Positions 8,166-17,752 of a DNA stretch of 20,570 nucleotides are shown here, one piece after another (the first letter of the stretch is position 1; every line of letters starts with the position of its first letter). The DNA lies in contig FN648848.1 in assembly GCA_000310025.1 (NCBI GenBank), forward strand, positions 1,327 through 21,896, given 5' to 3'. The notes under the pieces were generated by a model. That model was given only the letters and a program-made list of their open reading frames with translations. It was not told the origin of the DNA and searched no databases. The DNA comes from Ectocarpus siliculosus (lineage: Eukaryota > Sar > Phaeophyceae > Ectocarpales > Ectocarpaceae). A program made the translations under genes and the position numbers.

Positions 8166-9650
8166 CTGCAATAACCAAACACTTCCGCATTCCTCGTCAC
8201 CCCATCGAACCATCTCCATGTCTAGACTACATTGCTCAAATCATCCATCTCGAAAGGGGATAAAACGGAACCGAAACCGCAACATCATTGCAACCGACGA
8301 TACCGCAGTTTGACACCCCAATATCGTCCTGCCCCATTTTTTACTCCCCCCCCACGTCGGCCTGTCCGATGCTCTACGAAATACGAAAACGCCTGAACGA
8401 GCCTCTTTCATTCCTACACCCACCAGAACGGCATGAAACAGTAAGCTGAGGTCAACTCGACTTGTGTCTCCTCCCTTCACTCACTCCTCCGAACGCGTGG
8501 TCGCACCGTGTACTCGCACTCCCAGCACTGTGTCATCGTCCCTGTACCTTAGGGAACTGCACGACCAGTCCAAAGTTCAAGCCCAGAACGAGTCGTGTCA
8601 TCAATCCTCTTCCCCACCAAAGCGAAAGACGGAGGCATCTGAAACAATGTATGCACCGGCGGGAGTCCACACCGGCGGGAGACGTTTCGCAGAACTTCGA
8701 ACAACCCTAACGACCGACGGCCCTCTACAATCTAAAATTGTACAACGTAGACACGAGACCAACGGTAAGACCGTCGGTCGCCCGACCGGCAACGTCGCCC
8801 AAGATATCGACACGAGCGATGGTGATATATCCCGGCCGTCGAGGTTGAGCTGGTCGTCCTGTTGGTGTTGTCATTCCTGTTGCAGCTATGTAATGGCGTG
8901 GCTGACTGCAACTTTCCAGCAGCGATGGTTCGAACCTCAGGAAAATACTCGCAACATACGCGGCGACCTGCCAGCACGTCGTCATGCCAACAATAATCTG
9001 GTTTTGGTTTCGGCCCAATAACTGGAATCCACAGTCCCGAACATTCACGCACGATCCACTTGTCCCTCTCGATCCCGAAACTCTGGCAGACATTTCCCGC
9101 ACCTCTGAAAAGGGGCGCAGACGTGACCGAAACGCAATAATATCCCTTCCTCCTCGCTTTTGAATGTTGTCACACCATAGGGTTCCGGCTATAGGTTCAA
9201 GTGACTTCCATCGCCCCCACACTCGAGAATACGAAGAAGGTGTTCTTGGTCGCCTCGGCCGGCAAGGTGAGGCGTGTAGACCAACCACCACAACTCCAAT
9301 GGTAGTTGGAGGAAATCCAAATGAAGAGTGAAGCCGCTGCCTCTCTATCGTCAATGCCGATGCCACCACCCGAACTGTACGCAAACGCCAAGACACGACC
9401 CTCTTGGCCAACGAAACGCATCACGCCATGCTTGTCTGTGATGACCACTTAGCTGGAGCCTCGTCGAAGCACTTGCGGGGCGTCGATCTCACCGACTTCA
9501 GAAGAACGGGAGGTGATCGCCGAGCAAGAGGCCAACCGGGGACGCAAGGCGCGGTGTGGAAGCCCCTCATCAAACTATGTACCCCGCCCCCCGGAACATC
9601 GGACCGGGAGCAAAGATGGCGGGTGCGAGGGTGGAACACACCTGTTTAGA
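8166..9650. other. Unassigned spacer upstream of the candidate minus exon and downstream of the EsV-1-7 gene
   Basis: Long open frames exist on both strands (plus 8464-9021; minus 8725-9411 and 9197-9448), but they overlap one another and show no recognisable domain or consistent splice signals. The plus frame has a Lys/Arg/Gln-rich hydrophilic stretch around 8560-8790. It includes a short direct repeat GGCGGGAG (8658 and 8674). A decayed transposable element would fit, but nothing proves it. Confidence 0.25.
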
Positions 9651-10658
9651 CTATAGCCAAATGATCTTTCTCTTCGGTTTCTCCACCTTCTCTTGCCCCT
9701 CATTCTCGTCTTCTTCCTCCTCATCGGCGTCCCCCACCGAGCCATCGCTGTCGTCATCGTCGGAGTCTTCGTCCGACTCCTCCTCTGACCAGCTTTCGAC
9801 AGGGCGCCGGGGTACCGCCTTGCGGGCCCTCTTGATTCCACCCCCGCCACGAGTTCTGGTTCGTTCACCCCTTGCGGAGTGGCGCCTGCCCGAGGCCGTG
9901 CTCGAACGTGAAGATGAAGCCGAAGTCCTTCGACCGCTGGATGGGACGCGGACGAAGCCTTCGCCGGCCCGCGGTGCACCGTGCTTCTCGCAGTGAGTCG
10001 GCTGCTCGCCTTCCACCCCCCACCTCGCAACTGCACGGCATCCCTTCACCCCAGCTACGGTACAACGTTGTGTGAAGCTGATCGCGAACCCTTCCGTGAG
10101 GTCGCCTTTGTGTTTTCCGCATACACTAGCCTTCCCGTCCGCCCAGTATCCCCATCCCGGTCGACTGGTGCACCCTTCACCGTGAGAGCAGCACTTGTGC
10201 GCCACGTCCACCATTCCTTCCTCGGCATGTTGCTTGCAGAACATCGCCGTCTTGCTTCCCTGGTTGTTGAAAGTTGGGTGCTGGGTGCATCCGGCTTCAG
10301 CGCAGCGCTTGTGCGCCACGTCCACCATTCCTTCTTCGGCATGTTGCTTGCAGAACATCGCCGTCTTGCTTCCCTGGTTGTTGAAAGTTGGTTGCTGGGT
10401 GCATCCGGCTTGGGCGCAGCGCTTGTTCAAAACGTCCACCATTCCTTCCTCGGCATGTTGCTTGCAGAACATCGCCGTCTTGCTGCCTTGATTGTTGAAC
10501 GTTGGGCGCTGGGTGCATCCGGCTTGGGCGCAGCGCTTGTTCCTAACGTCCACCATTCCTTTCTCGGCATGTTGCCTGCAGAACATCGCCGTCTTGCCGC
10601 CCTCGGTATTGAAACTCGCGCTTCGGGTGCATTGCGGGGCCCTACACTTGGTTGGCAT
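9651..10658 (-). CDS. EsV-1-7 cysteine-rich repeat protein with basic/acidic C-terminal tail
   Basis: A 335-residue protein. Residues 5-156 are four tandem 38-residue repeats with Cys at 5/43/81/119 and the spacing C-X4-C-X16-C-X2-H-X12, the EsV-1-7 motif known from the brown-algal developmental regulator IMM and from virus EsV-1. A fifth repeat (C157-X5-C163-X16-C180-X2-H183) and a sixth (C199-X7-C207-X15-C223-X2-H226) are divergent. The Cys3-His pattern suggests one zinc ion per repeat (inference). From about residue 240 come a Ser/Arg-rich stretch, KRARK, an acidic run (EEESDEDSDDDDSD and a later Glu cluster) and a final KPKRK, which suggest a nuclear, nucleic-acid- or chromatin-associated protein. 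I chose the Met four residues before the first Cys; the frame stays open 72 codons further up to 10874, but that extension has no repeat or family resemblance. The function of the motif is not established. Confidence 0.9.
   Translation of the reverse strand: MPTKCRAPQCTRSASFNTEGGKTAMFCRQHAEKGMVDVRNKRCAQAGCTQRPTFNNQGSKTAMFCKQHAEEGMVDVLNKRCAQAGCTQQPTFNNQGSKTAMFCKQHAEEGMVDVAHKRCAEAGCTQHPTFNNQGSKTAMFCKQHAEEGMVDVAHKCCSHGEGCTSRPGWGYWADGKASVCGKHKGDLTEGFAISFTQRCTVAGVKGCRAVARWGVEGEQPTHCEKHGAPRAGEGFVRVPSSGRRTSASSSRSSTASGRRHSARGERTRTRGGGGIKRARKAVPRRPVESWSEEESDEDSDDDDSDGSVGDADEEEEDENEGQEKVEKPKRKIIWL
10191..10646 (-). repeat. Four tandem 114-bp units encoding EsV-1-7 repeats
   Basis: Units 10533-10646, 10419-10532, 10305-10418 and 10191-10304 correspond to protein repeats 1-4. 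Units 2-4 are nearly identical at the DNA level, including synonymous positions; unit 1 is a little more diverged. Units 5 and 6 (10065-10190 and below) differ in length. Because the period is a multiple of three, antisense frames also stay open and appear repetitive. Confidence 0.92.
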
Positions 10659-12798
10659 TGGTGCCGGAAGACGACGTGACCCCGGAAGCAATAGGTTTCC
10701 TCGAAAGACGTACAAGCCTTGGAACCCCTGGACATTTGAAGAGTGTGAGAGGAAAGGTGTTGTTCCGGTTGGAAGGGAATTGAGAAGGGTCATGAGGACC
10801 GCTTGTTGTTGTTTATGGTCGGGAAAGGGCGAGGTCCGGAGGCCATCCTCCAGACTATGTATACCAGACCACATGCAATCAGTCGGTAAGTTGAGGTCAA
10901 CACCATCCCAATATTCGCAACGTTAGCGGATATCGGCTAAAGCAGCTTTTCCCCCGCCCGAACCGCAGTATAATAGTAGACATATTGTAACTCTTCCTGA
11001 TGTCAACCACTACACACGATTTCCACACGCCGTCTTCACTTCATCATCCGGGCCTGTGGGAAGTGAAAGCTTGTTTTCTTCGGGGCGGGAAACGGGGAAT
11101 ACCCGGTGTCCAGCGGTAGTGGGCACAGTGATGCGAAGAAGAGCACCACAGCAGTGCCTTGGCTATTGCTTGCGAGTGGTCATTGGTAAGCGTTTCAACA
11201 TTTTCGAGACGGCCGATTGGTGATAGTCTCGCGGACGCGAGGCTCTCCGCCCAATATTTCAATAAGTTCCAACACCAGAACTGACGGATACGTTCCTACC
11301 CGAGAGTTGCCTGGAACACCGGGCTAACAATCTACACCCGCCGCATCGCAGGGAGGCGACGCGCCCCAAACCAAACATACAAGTCCGTGCGTGCGAAAAC
11401 CTTTGGCCACGCTCCCGCCTCACAATAACACCTTGCTGAGGTTGTGGATTTATGTCTCGACTCGTACACCGTACTCCATGCCGCTTCTGGCGTTCACTCC
11501 ACGATAGGAAGTGAAACATTTGAACCGTACACAGTGATGCAAACCACGGCTGGTTCGGAGGATTTGATATGTCTGCCACCTCTAAGTGTCGCACCACGCC
11601 AGTGTTAGCAAAACTTAGCATACCCGTCCAATATGGCACGAAATGGTGTGTTGTTTCGGGGAGAGTACATCCACACCAACTACAATATATTATGTTTGTT
11701 TGGGCTTGGTTGCTGAATACTCCAGCTTTGATTGATTAGGGCTTCGTGAGGAGAATCTTCCTTGGGGTTCACGCCCCATGTCCTGCACATCTGTGCAGTC
11801 GGAGAGAGGGACAGGGGAGAGTGAAATCGCCGCCTACAGAGCAGACGAAACCTATGGAAGTGACAACAATTTATCCGGCAACAGTCGAGGGGCAGACGCG
11901 TCGGAAATGAAAAAGTGGTGGAGATATTTTCACTTGCATTCAAACAACTGTATGACACGTATGTTCATCATGGACTGCTCTATACCTGTGGGTGTGGATC
12001 AGTGCTAAAGTCGACGTATCACTGCCGATGAATGGGAGCGATCCACGACAACTCCGAATTGGGAATATTGCTCTCCCGGCTGGTAGACTACGCATAGTAG
12101 GCAAAACAGCACCCCAGCAGTCTCATTGTAGAGGCAAAACCAGCAGCTAGCTTCTCCGGGAGGGAAGGAGACGAAATTTTCACAGAATTAGCAAACAAAT
12201 GCTGAACTGAAGAAATATCCCGAAAACAACGATCGATTGACAAATCATTTTCAGCAATCATTTGTGAAAATGGTCGTCAGACGTGAGCTCGGTGTTGCAG
12301 ATAGAGCAATCAACCTATCCCGCGAGACCCAGCCACTTGCATGGTGTGGACCCGTCGACCAAGTCGTCGAGGGAATGACCACCCCAGCAGTTTGCTTTTT
12401 CACAGGGCAGTCAGCGTGAAGACGATCGTTGCAAAGAGAGTATTGGCATATTGGCGCATTTCGTCATCTTCACTTTGCTGCTGTGCATGCAGCTGGACCT
12501 TGTGAACTGTATTGGATTGAGGATGTTTGAGGCGGCGAGCATACAGGTGTACCTATGGTTTGCGCAGAGGGATATGGTGTGATTTGACAAGCCACCGTGA
12601 AGTGAAACTGGACGGTGCTGTACAAGGAGTTGACGCGTGCTGCTCAGAGTCAAAAAGGGGTCAAAATTGCGGCTCAATCCCGTAGTAGCACGTTCGACCT
12701 CGAACGAGATGTTTTTACCACAGCACACCTGTATGGTCTCTGCTCATGTGGAAGCTCGTCCTGTGTCTACGCGTAATATGTGAAAGCATCCAAACACC
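10659..12798. other. Spacer without a supported gene
   Basis: Upstream flank of the EsV-1-7 gene followed by unassigned sequence. I see no convincing TATA box just upstream of 10658. The motif ACCCCAGCAGT occurs twice (about 12110 and 12382). A minus-strand open pair (11044-11262 and 11259-11639) and other short frames show no family. One possible plus exon, at 11799-11958, is listed separately. Confidence 0.4.
11799..11958 (+). CDS. Possible internal exon of unknown protein
   Basis: An open segment flanked by a good acceptor (pyrimidine-rich, CTGTGCAG ending 11798) and a strong GTATGT donor at 11959. It would encode a hydrophilic stretch including SEIAAYRADETYGSDN and SEMKKWWRYF. No family is recognised and no partner exon was found, so this rests on splice signals and composition alone. 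Confidence 0.15.
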
Positions 12799-12925
12799 GG
12801 GTAAGCGACGAGCGGGAGCCTTCTTCGGTCCAAATTCTCACCTGCCTCCTGACAGCTGCGCCACGAGGAGGAAGCGGCGACACAGCACTGCGGCTTGTCT
12901 AGAGCGCGGGATGGAGCTACAGGAG
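12799..12925 (+). repeat. Dispersed repeat family R1, copy 1
   Basis: A segment of about 125 bp with GGGAGCCTTCTTCGG, CAAATTCTCACCTG, GGCGACACAGCA and GCGGGATGGAG. It aligns, in inverted orientation, with copies at 14040-14165 and 14866-14950. I judge it roughly three-quarters identical to the 14040 copy by eye. Translated fragments look alike only because the DNA is repeated. Confidence 0.7.
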
Positions 12926-13504
12926 GGCGTGTGGCGCGGAATGCTCTCACCAACCGATTTGAGAACTAGCAGGGGTAGCAGTGGGGTAGTGTTGAGTTCG
13001 TTTGTTGATGCGCGGGCGGTGTGGAGGTTGTGTGTCACCAAGCACCGCGTGGGAAATATGGGGCTCCGCAGATTCAATTTTTTTGTCTGCTGAAGAGAGG
13101 AAAATCGAGATGAAATCCAAAAAGTGCCGTGCTACTGTATACATCCAGCAATAGAGAGGGCTCGGCGTCTTTCTGAATCTTATGAGGATGTCCGCGCCAG
13201 ATAGGCGCCAGTCACCGCAGACTAAGCGCCGCAGAGCCCTCGTGTAGACAACTAGCTGCTCCTTCGAGAGAGAGGGAAATATATCATCACATTCAGCGAG
13301 AAAGACCGTATGAAATGAATCTCCCGTGAAATGACGATTTCATCATTATTCAGCATGTCATCATCACCTTCTGTCCGTGGTCTCCACCCGTGAGTTTCCA
13401 ACCATCGTCTCACGAACCACTCACCTCTGGATTACATACGTCCTCACGAACAGGCAATGACGCAAGGGGGATTGACTGTGACGCGTGTCTGAGTGTGCAG
13501 CATA

Positions 13505-13617
13505 CTGTGGAGCACATCGGGAGCGACAGCAAGACCGGAATAGTGTTGTGAAAATGGTTGAATTGTGTCGTGAAAATGTTTTGCCAGCAATGCAATCTGT
13601 GTGTTGTGGTGGTGCTG
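13505..13617 (+). repeat. Left arm of inverted repeat R2
   Basis: Inverted partner of 14515-14618. The core 13536-13568 is an exact 33-base match to the reverse complement of 14556-14588, and similarity extends through TGTGGAGCACATCG on one side and the GTGTGTTG/GTGGTGG tract on the other. Confidence 0.9.
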
Positions 13618-13804
13618 TGAACCCATATTCTTCTCTCTCGACTTCTTTGGGGTGAACAGACGGTTGTGAAAGCGAGCGCATGTATGCTAGATTAGATCTT
13701 GTTTGCTATCCCGCACCAACGCCGAACCCAATTGTGATTGACAAAACGTATCATCGCAAACAAATGGACGTACCCAGCGGCAACCTAGCACGTACCGTGT
13801 GGCC

Positions 13805-13828
13805 TTGGGGTTACGGTTAGGGTTAGGG
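13805..13828 (+). repeat. Interstitial telomere-like hexamers
   Basis: Four consecutive hexamers: TTGGGG, TTACGG, TTAGGG, TTAGGG. The last two are exact copies of the TTAGGG telomere unit and the first two are one-substitution variants. They lie between the arms of the inverted repeat at 13505 and 14618. Confidence 0.75.
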
Positions 13829-14039
13829 TCATTGTTCGTTATTATTGCCGTAATGAGACTCTTTCCAAGAGCATTTCCTCCAATTTCTGTGTGTGCTGCC
13901 GATGTCGACTAGCGGATCGACCAGCAGCGGGTGACTGTCCACCACCCGAGGTCCGGCGGATCGCGATCGCGTTGTTGAGTGGTGTTTTGGGATACTTGTA
14001 GGGGTCACGTTCAGCGAAGAAAGTGACGTGCTCTTGTTT

Positions 14040-14165
14040 TTTCTTCATCCCGCGATCTACACGCGCCAGTCTGCTGTGTCGCCGCTGCTCCCTCGCGTCC
14101 TGTGGCCTCGTCAGGTGAGAATTTGAATGTATGAAGGCTCCCGCCCGACGCTTTCTCCCTGCGTG
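14040..14165 (-). repeat. Dispersed repeat family R1, copy 2
   Basis: Read on the minus strand it contains GGGCGGGAGCCTTCATAC, CAAATTCTCACCTGACGAGG, GGCGACACAGCAGACTGG and GATCGCGGGATGAAG, aligning with copy 1 over about 120 bp and with copy 3 at its GCGCGTGTAGATCGCGGGAT end. Confidence 0.7.
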
Positions 14166-14514
14166 TCTTTGCCAGTGTCCCGTGGAGACAGCACAACCCA
14201 TCGCACGAGCCAAGGGCACATATGTTTAATGTGGTTATTCTCTGATTCTCGGAACTCTTGGTAGACGTTGGGATTGTCTGGACGGGTTCTTCAAGGTGCC
14301 GAAGGTTGAGCCGCATGTTTTGACTCCGTGGGGCATATCTCATTGACGATGAAACGCCTTGGCTATCAGAATTGGCTATAGTATTGGTACGGGATGCCAA
14401 ACCACATCTATATGCACCTAGCATATAGGCTACATGTAAGCTCGATTTCAGCTCTTCACTCCAAAAAAGTTGAGAGAGAATAATATAATATCGTTTCAAG
14501 AACGTCGTTTCATA

Positions 14515-14618
14515 CCACCACCACCGCAACACACACCTGGCTAACAATTTTCGCAACACAATTCAACCATTTTCACAACACTATTCCGTTCTAGCCGTCG
14601 CTCTCGATGTGCTCCACA
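14515..14618 (-). repeat. Right arm of inverted repeat R2
   Basis: Reverse-complement partner of 13505-13617, about 0.9 kb away, with an exact 33-base core at 14556-14588. On this strand the arm lies downstream of R1 copy 3, in the same relative order as R1 copy 1 and the left arm on the plus strand. Confidence 0.9.
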
Positions 14619-14865
14619 ATGTCCTTTGCACAGAGACAAGACAGTTCCCTCGGCGTTGTCGTGTGTACTGTATTCATAATCCCCCAATGCTTTTTTCAAT
14701 ATCTGAGTTCTGCGGAGCCCAAGTACTTCCACGGTCCTCGGTTATACCCAACCGGCCACCGCCTGCGCACCACCGATCGATCTCACCCCGCCCCACTGCT
14801 AGCTGCTATAATGTAGTTCTTATATCGGATGTCAAAACCACTGTACGTCACACAATATCGTGAAG

Positions 14866-14950
14866 CCTCATCCCGCGATCTACACGCGCCAGATTGCTGT
14901 GCCGCTGCTGCCCTCCTCCTGCCGTCACTCGCTGCCAGGTTGGGGAATTC
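14866..14950 (-). repeat. Dispersed repeat family R1, copy 3
   Basis: Minus-strand sequence with CTGGCGCGTGTAGATCGCGG and GGCACAGCAATC matches copy 2 closely at this end and copy 1 more loosely. The match weakens towards 14950-14985. Confidence 0.65.
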
Positions 14951-15524
14951 GACTGAACAAGTTTGCGCCCGTTGCTTACCCAGTATGAATATCTTCGCCC
15001 TTGCCCGAAGACACAGGACGGGCTATCTCAGAAGGAGAAACCAAACAGGTGTACATTTTTTGCTGTGTGACCACATCTCGTTCACGAGGTCGAAGGTCAC
15101 TCATGTTTTATATAAATTCGCTCCATTTGAATGTGAACGGAAAGAACGACGAATGCCTTCTTTCGAAAGCTCAACAAGCGTGTGCATAGAGGGCAGGAAC
15201 GGGGGGACATATAGGCACCTGTTCCTCGCTATACTTATTGCTTGTGCAATGGGGTAGAGGATCTCTGACGCGCACGAACCGCTGCTGCTGTTGCTTTGAG
15301 CGTCTCGCATGTTGTAGCGTTAGCCATTAGTGCAGGACAGAAGTGCAGGGGCACGGTGAGCCAAGCAACAGGACTGAGGACAGTGAGTTGTTGTCCCTGA
15401 AATCTCAATTAACGCCGCCTCCCCGTGTTGATGGCACTACATGGGGGCAGGGTACTCCTCGGGAAAATACCGCCAAGTTGCCGGTACTGCAAGGTACTGC
15501 TCCTCCCGTCGGCAAAAACAATCG
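14951..15524. other. Spacer without a supported gene
   Basis: No recognisable protein, RNA or repeat beyond short CTG/TTG tracts near 15280-15295. Open frames on both strands overlap and lack any domain. Confidence 0.4.
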
Positions 15525-15800
15525 GGGGAAACAAAAATTGGGATGGAAAAAAGGTGGCGCTGAGGAGAATCGAGCCAGGTACCTCTGGCAACGACTGACC
15601 ACGCACAGACTCGTGCAGACAAACTCGAAAACTAAAATATCGCCCAAATCCGGCGGAGCCTTGGGCGGTACTTTTTGGACTGAAAGTACTTCGTCGCCAT
15701 CAATTTTAACTCTGTGAACCTGTAAGGTAGTGGATTCGATTCTCCTTGGCGCCATCTTTTTTCCCATCCTAATTTTTTTCCCATTTTTTTCTTTCCTCCA
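15525..15800. mobile_element. Small terminal-inverted-repeat element (MITE-like)
   Basis: Two arms of about 47 bp, 15538-15584 and 15725-15772, are inverted copies of each other with scattered mismatches: GGGATGGAAAAAAGGTGGCG, then GAGGAGAATCGAGCC on the left, and the reverse complement of GGATTCGATTCTCC, TTGGCGCCAT and the T-run on the right. Each arm holds a pol III B-box-like core pointing inward or outward (15564-15576 on the minus strand, 15732-15745 on the plus strand). The 140-bp interior has no coding potential I recognise and includes a short GTACTTTT/AAAGTAC hairpin. Target-site duplications were not identified. Confidence 0.55.
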
Positions 15801-16350
15801 GGTACAAATGATGCACAATTTACAATTTTCAATTTTCGAGTAGTCATGTACGTTTTTGTAGCGAGGATGACCGCTGCAGTCTATCTTCGCCCTGCTACCT
15901 GCTGTTTTAGGTACAAAAATACAGGCTGGCTGTATCTACTGTCACCTTTGCTCTGGTGCATCCATCAATGCAGCCCCTTACCCTTGCTCTGGTCCATCCG
16001 TCAATCTCTTTCGAAGGTTCTCGACCACAGTACGTCCTCGCGCTAGCCAGAGGAAATTGTTGCCATAGCGCGTCAAGGTGTCTTCTTTCCGCCCCCTATT
16101 CTCCCTGTCGCTGCCGTTGTTGTCTGCGACATGCAGTATGGCTTTTTCCCTAGCGACAGAACAGACTACACCTGTTGGGGCCCTTGGCGGCCGTAGGCGA
16201 TCGAGTATTCGCGAAAACGAACCATGGCCGGTGCAGCTTGGTGGCAATGTTCATAGCAAAGGTGGCGTGGGTAGGTACACTATATGCTTCCCCGCGTCAG
16301 TGTCCTGCGGAGAGGGTCCCCCACATGTTCCACGGTTTGCTTGTTGTTTC
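15801..16350. other. Spacer without a supported gene
   Basis: Begins T-rich. The phrase GCTCTGGTSCATCCRTCAAT occurs twice (about 15950 and 15989), a short imperfect duplication. No gene is recognised. Confidence 0.4.
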
Positions 16351-17025
16351 ATGGGCTGCCCATAGGCAGAACGTGGGCAGCCCATGGGCAGCCCAAGTAA
16401 TAGCGCTTGTTGAATGCCGTTTCGAGGTCCTACGGGTTGCCCACTACGTGTTGCCCACGGGAGAAGTACAAGACACCTACATTATGGGCATCCCACAGAA
16501 ACTAACGATGGGATGGACAGCACCCGGTTTTTCTACAGGTGCTTCACGATGTGTCCTCCATGAAACCACCTGGCTGTCGCCTCTCTAACCGCATCGAACG
16601 CAGTAGAAAATCACAAAGTACACTCTCCTGATCAATGAGAAAAGATCGTTCATTGAGAAAATATGTTGTGGGGGTCGACGCAGAGACTATTAGATGACTG
16701 ATATGTTTTCTTCTTTGAACATGAAACGAGCAAGCGATGCCGGAGATTAAACATGCAGATTCGACTCCCGTTTAAGCTTGCCGTAAACTATATATGCATG
16801 GGACAGGGCGGTTAGTGTGAAGTGGTGTTTGTTTGCGTATTTCCAAAAGCACTGCATTTCACTCTTGACGGGGCACGCTCGCCATGGACACCCCATTTGA
16901 TTGCTGAGAAAGCTCACATATGGGCAGAGCCCGTGGAGAAGTCCAAGAGACGAGAAAGAGACCACATGGGTATCCCATGGTGTGGGCATTTGCTTGATCG
17001 CTCACCCATGCATGGCCGCCCATGA
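16351..17025. repeat. Cluster of TGGGC-GCCCA palindromes
   Basis: Near-perfect short palindromes of the form ATGGGC(W)GCCCAT recur at 16351-16363, 16373-16395 (two overlapping), 16433-16461 (two TTGCCCA units), 16484-16496 (ATGGGCATCCCAC), 16965-16980 (CATGGGTATCCCATGG) and 17003-17025. The segment at 16351-16395 can also fold on itself. Coding frames across the block (for example plus 16175-16588) have no recognisable domain. Confidence 0.6.
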
Positions 17026-17580
17026 GCTCAGTCCAGTGGTAGCCATGTGACAACCCCAAAACTCCCATTGTTGCTCATTGGTTTGGGAATGCACATGTGA
17101 CCGCACCCACCCGTCCTCGATGACATCTGAAGCTCAAGCTCAGTCAAGGGCGGGGGCATCGGGATGAGAACCGGATTTATTGGCAAATTTTTAATGTACT
17201 GGGACAGAGCTTTTAGGAGTTTAATTACGCGGGCGAAGCCCGCCAATAAACGGTGAAACCCATTCATCTGCGAGCCAAACGCTTTCAAAATGTTGCACCT
17301 CACTCAATGCATCGATGAAGGAAAGGAGACACCAGAGCAGAGGTGCCGTCACTGGGGCAGCAAAAGAATCACCGTTCAGATATTCTGCCATGCGGGTTGT
17401 CAACAAACCGACGCGTCGGGATGGATAGATGATTGATGGCGATTGCTTTGGGTGGGGTGTTCACTCCAATAAAGAACCTACCGATAGATGGAGTCAAGCG
17501 AGCGAAAAAAAACAACGCGGAGCTGCCAGAGCATCATCATCACGTTCCTTGAAGTGTTCTGGCGAGAGGACGGGCGTGCA
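17026..17580. other. Spacer with a weak minus-strand open segment
   Basis: The minus-strand frame at 17221-17406 (containing SFAAPVTAPLLWCLLSF and VWLADEWVSPFIGG) has plausible amino-acid composition and could be a decayed exon or transposase remnant, but it is not recognised. Nothing else is seen. Confidence 0.3.
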
Positions 17581-17585
17581 GATGA

Positions 17586-17592
17586 TATAAAA
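17586..17592 (+). promoter_or_regulatory. Possible TATA box
   Basis: TATAAAA lies 83 bp before an ATG that opens a signal-peptide-like segment. Similar TATA-like words occur elsewhere in the window by chance (for example near 1101, 3021 and 15110), so only the pairing with the following start gives it weight. Confidence 0.25.
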
Positions 17593-17674
17593 GCATGCAT
17601 GGATCCCTGGGTGTGGGTACTACTACTGCTGTGCTGCAGTAGCTCGACATAAAACATTCGCGTGTGTGTGCGTG

Positions 17675-17752
17675 ATGCGTGCGTGCGTGTTTGTAGCTCT
17701 TCTTCTAGCGGGTGCTGCTGCGTACTCGTCATCGACACTCAGTGTGGGTTGA
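17675..17752 (+). CDS. Possible first exon or short peptide with a signal peptide
   Basis: ATG at 17675 opens MRACVFVALLLAGAAAYS, a textbook secretory signal: basic residue at position 2, hydrophobic core, small residues before a likely cleavage after AAA or AYS. The frame ends with TGA at 17750, giving 25 residues, so it is either a chance ORF, a tiny peptide, or a first exon spliced before the stop. A candidate continuation after TTGCAG near 17829 is open to 17913 (including RLPPDVCRSLNWLVRM). The donor needed is not clear. Confidence 0.25.
   Translation: MRACVFVALLLAGAAAYSSSTLSVG

Noticed and set aside
10190-10650. CRISPR-like regular repeats
   Set aside because: The units are contiguous, coding and have no unique spacers.
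9981-10679. Long plus-strand repetitive open frame opposite the EsV-1-7 gene
   Set aside because: It is the antisense of the 114-bp repeats. The period is divisible by three, so antisense frames stay open automatically; the minus frame alone has the Cys/His pattern.
15700-15760. tRNA gene suggested by GGATTCGATTCTCC near GGCGCCA
   Set aside because: The T-stem does not pair and no D-arm or anticodon arm can be placed. The word is part of an inverted repeat arm instead.
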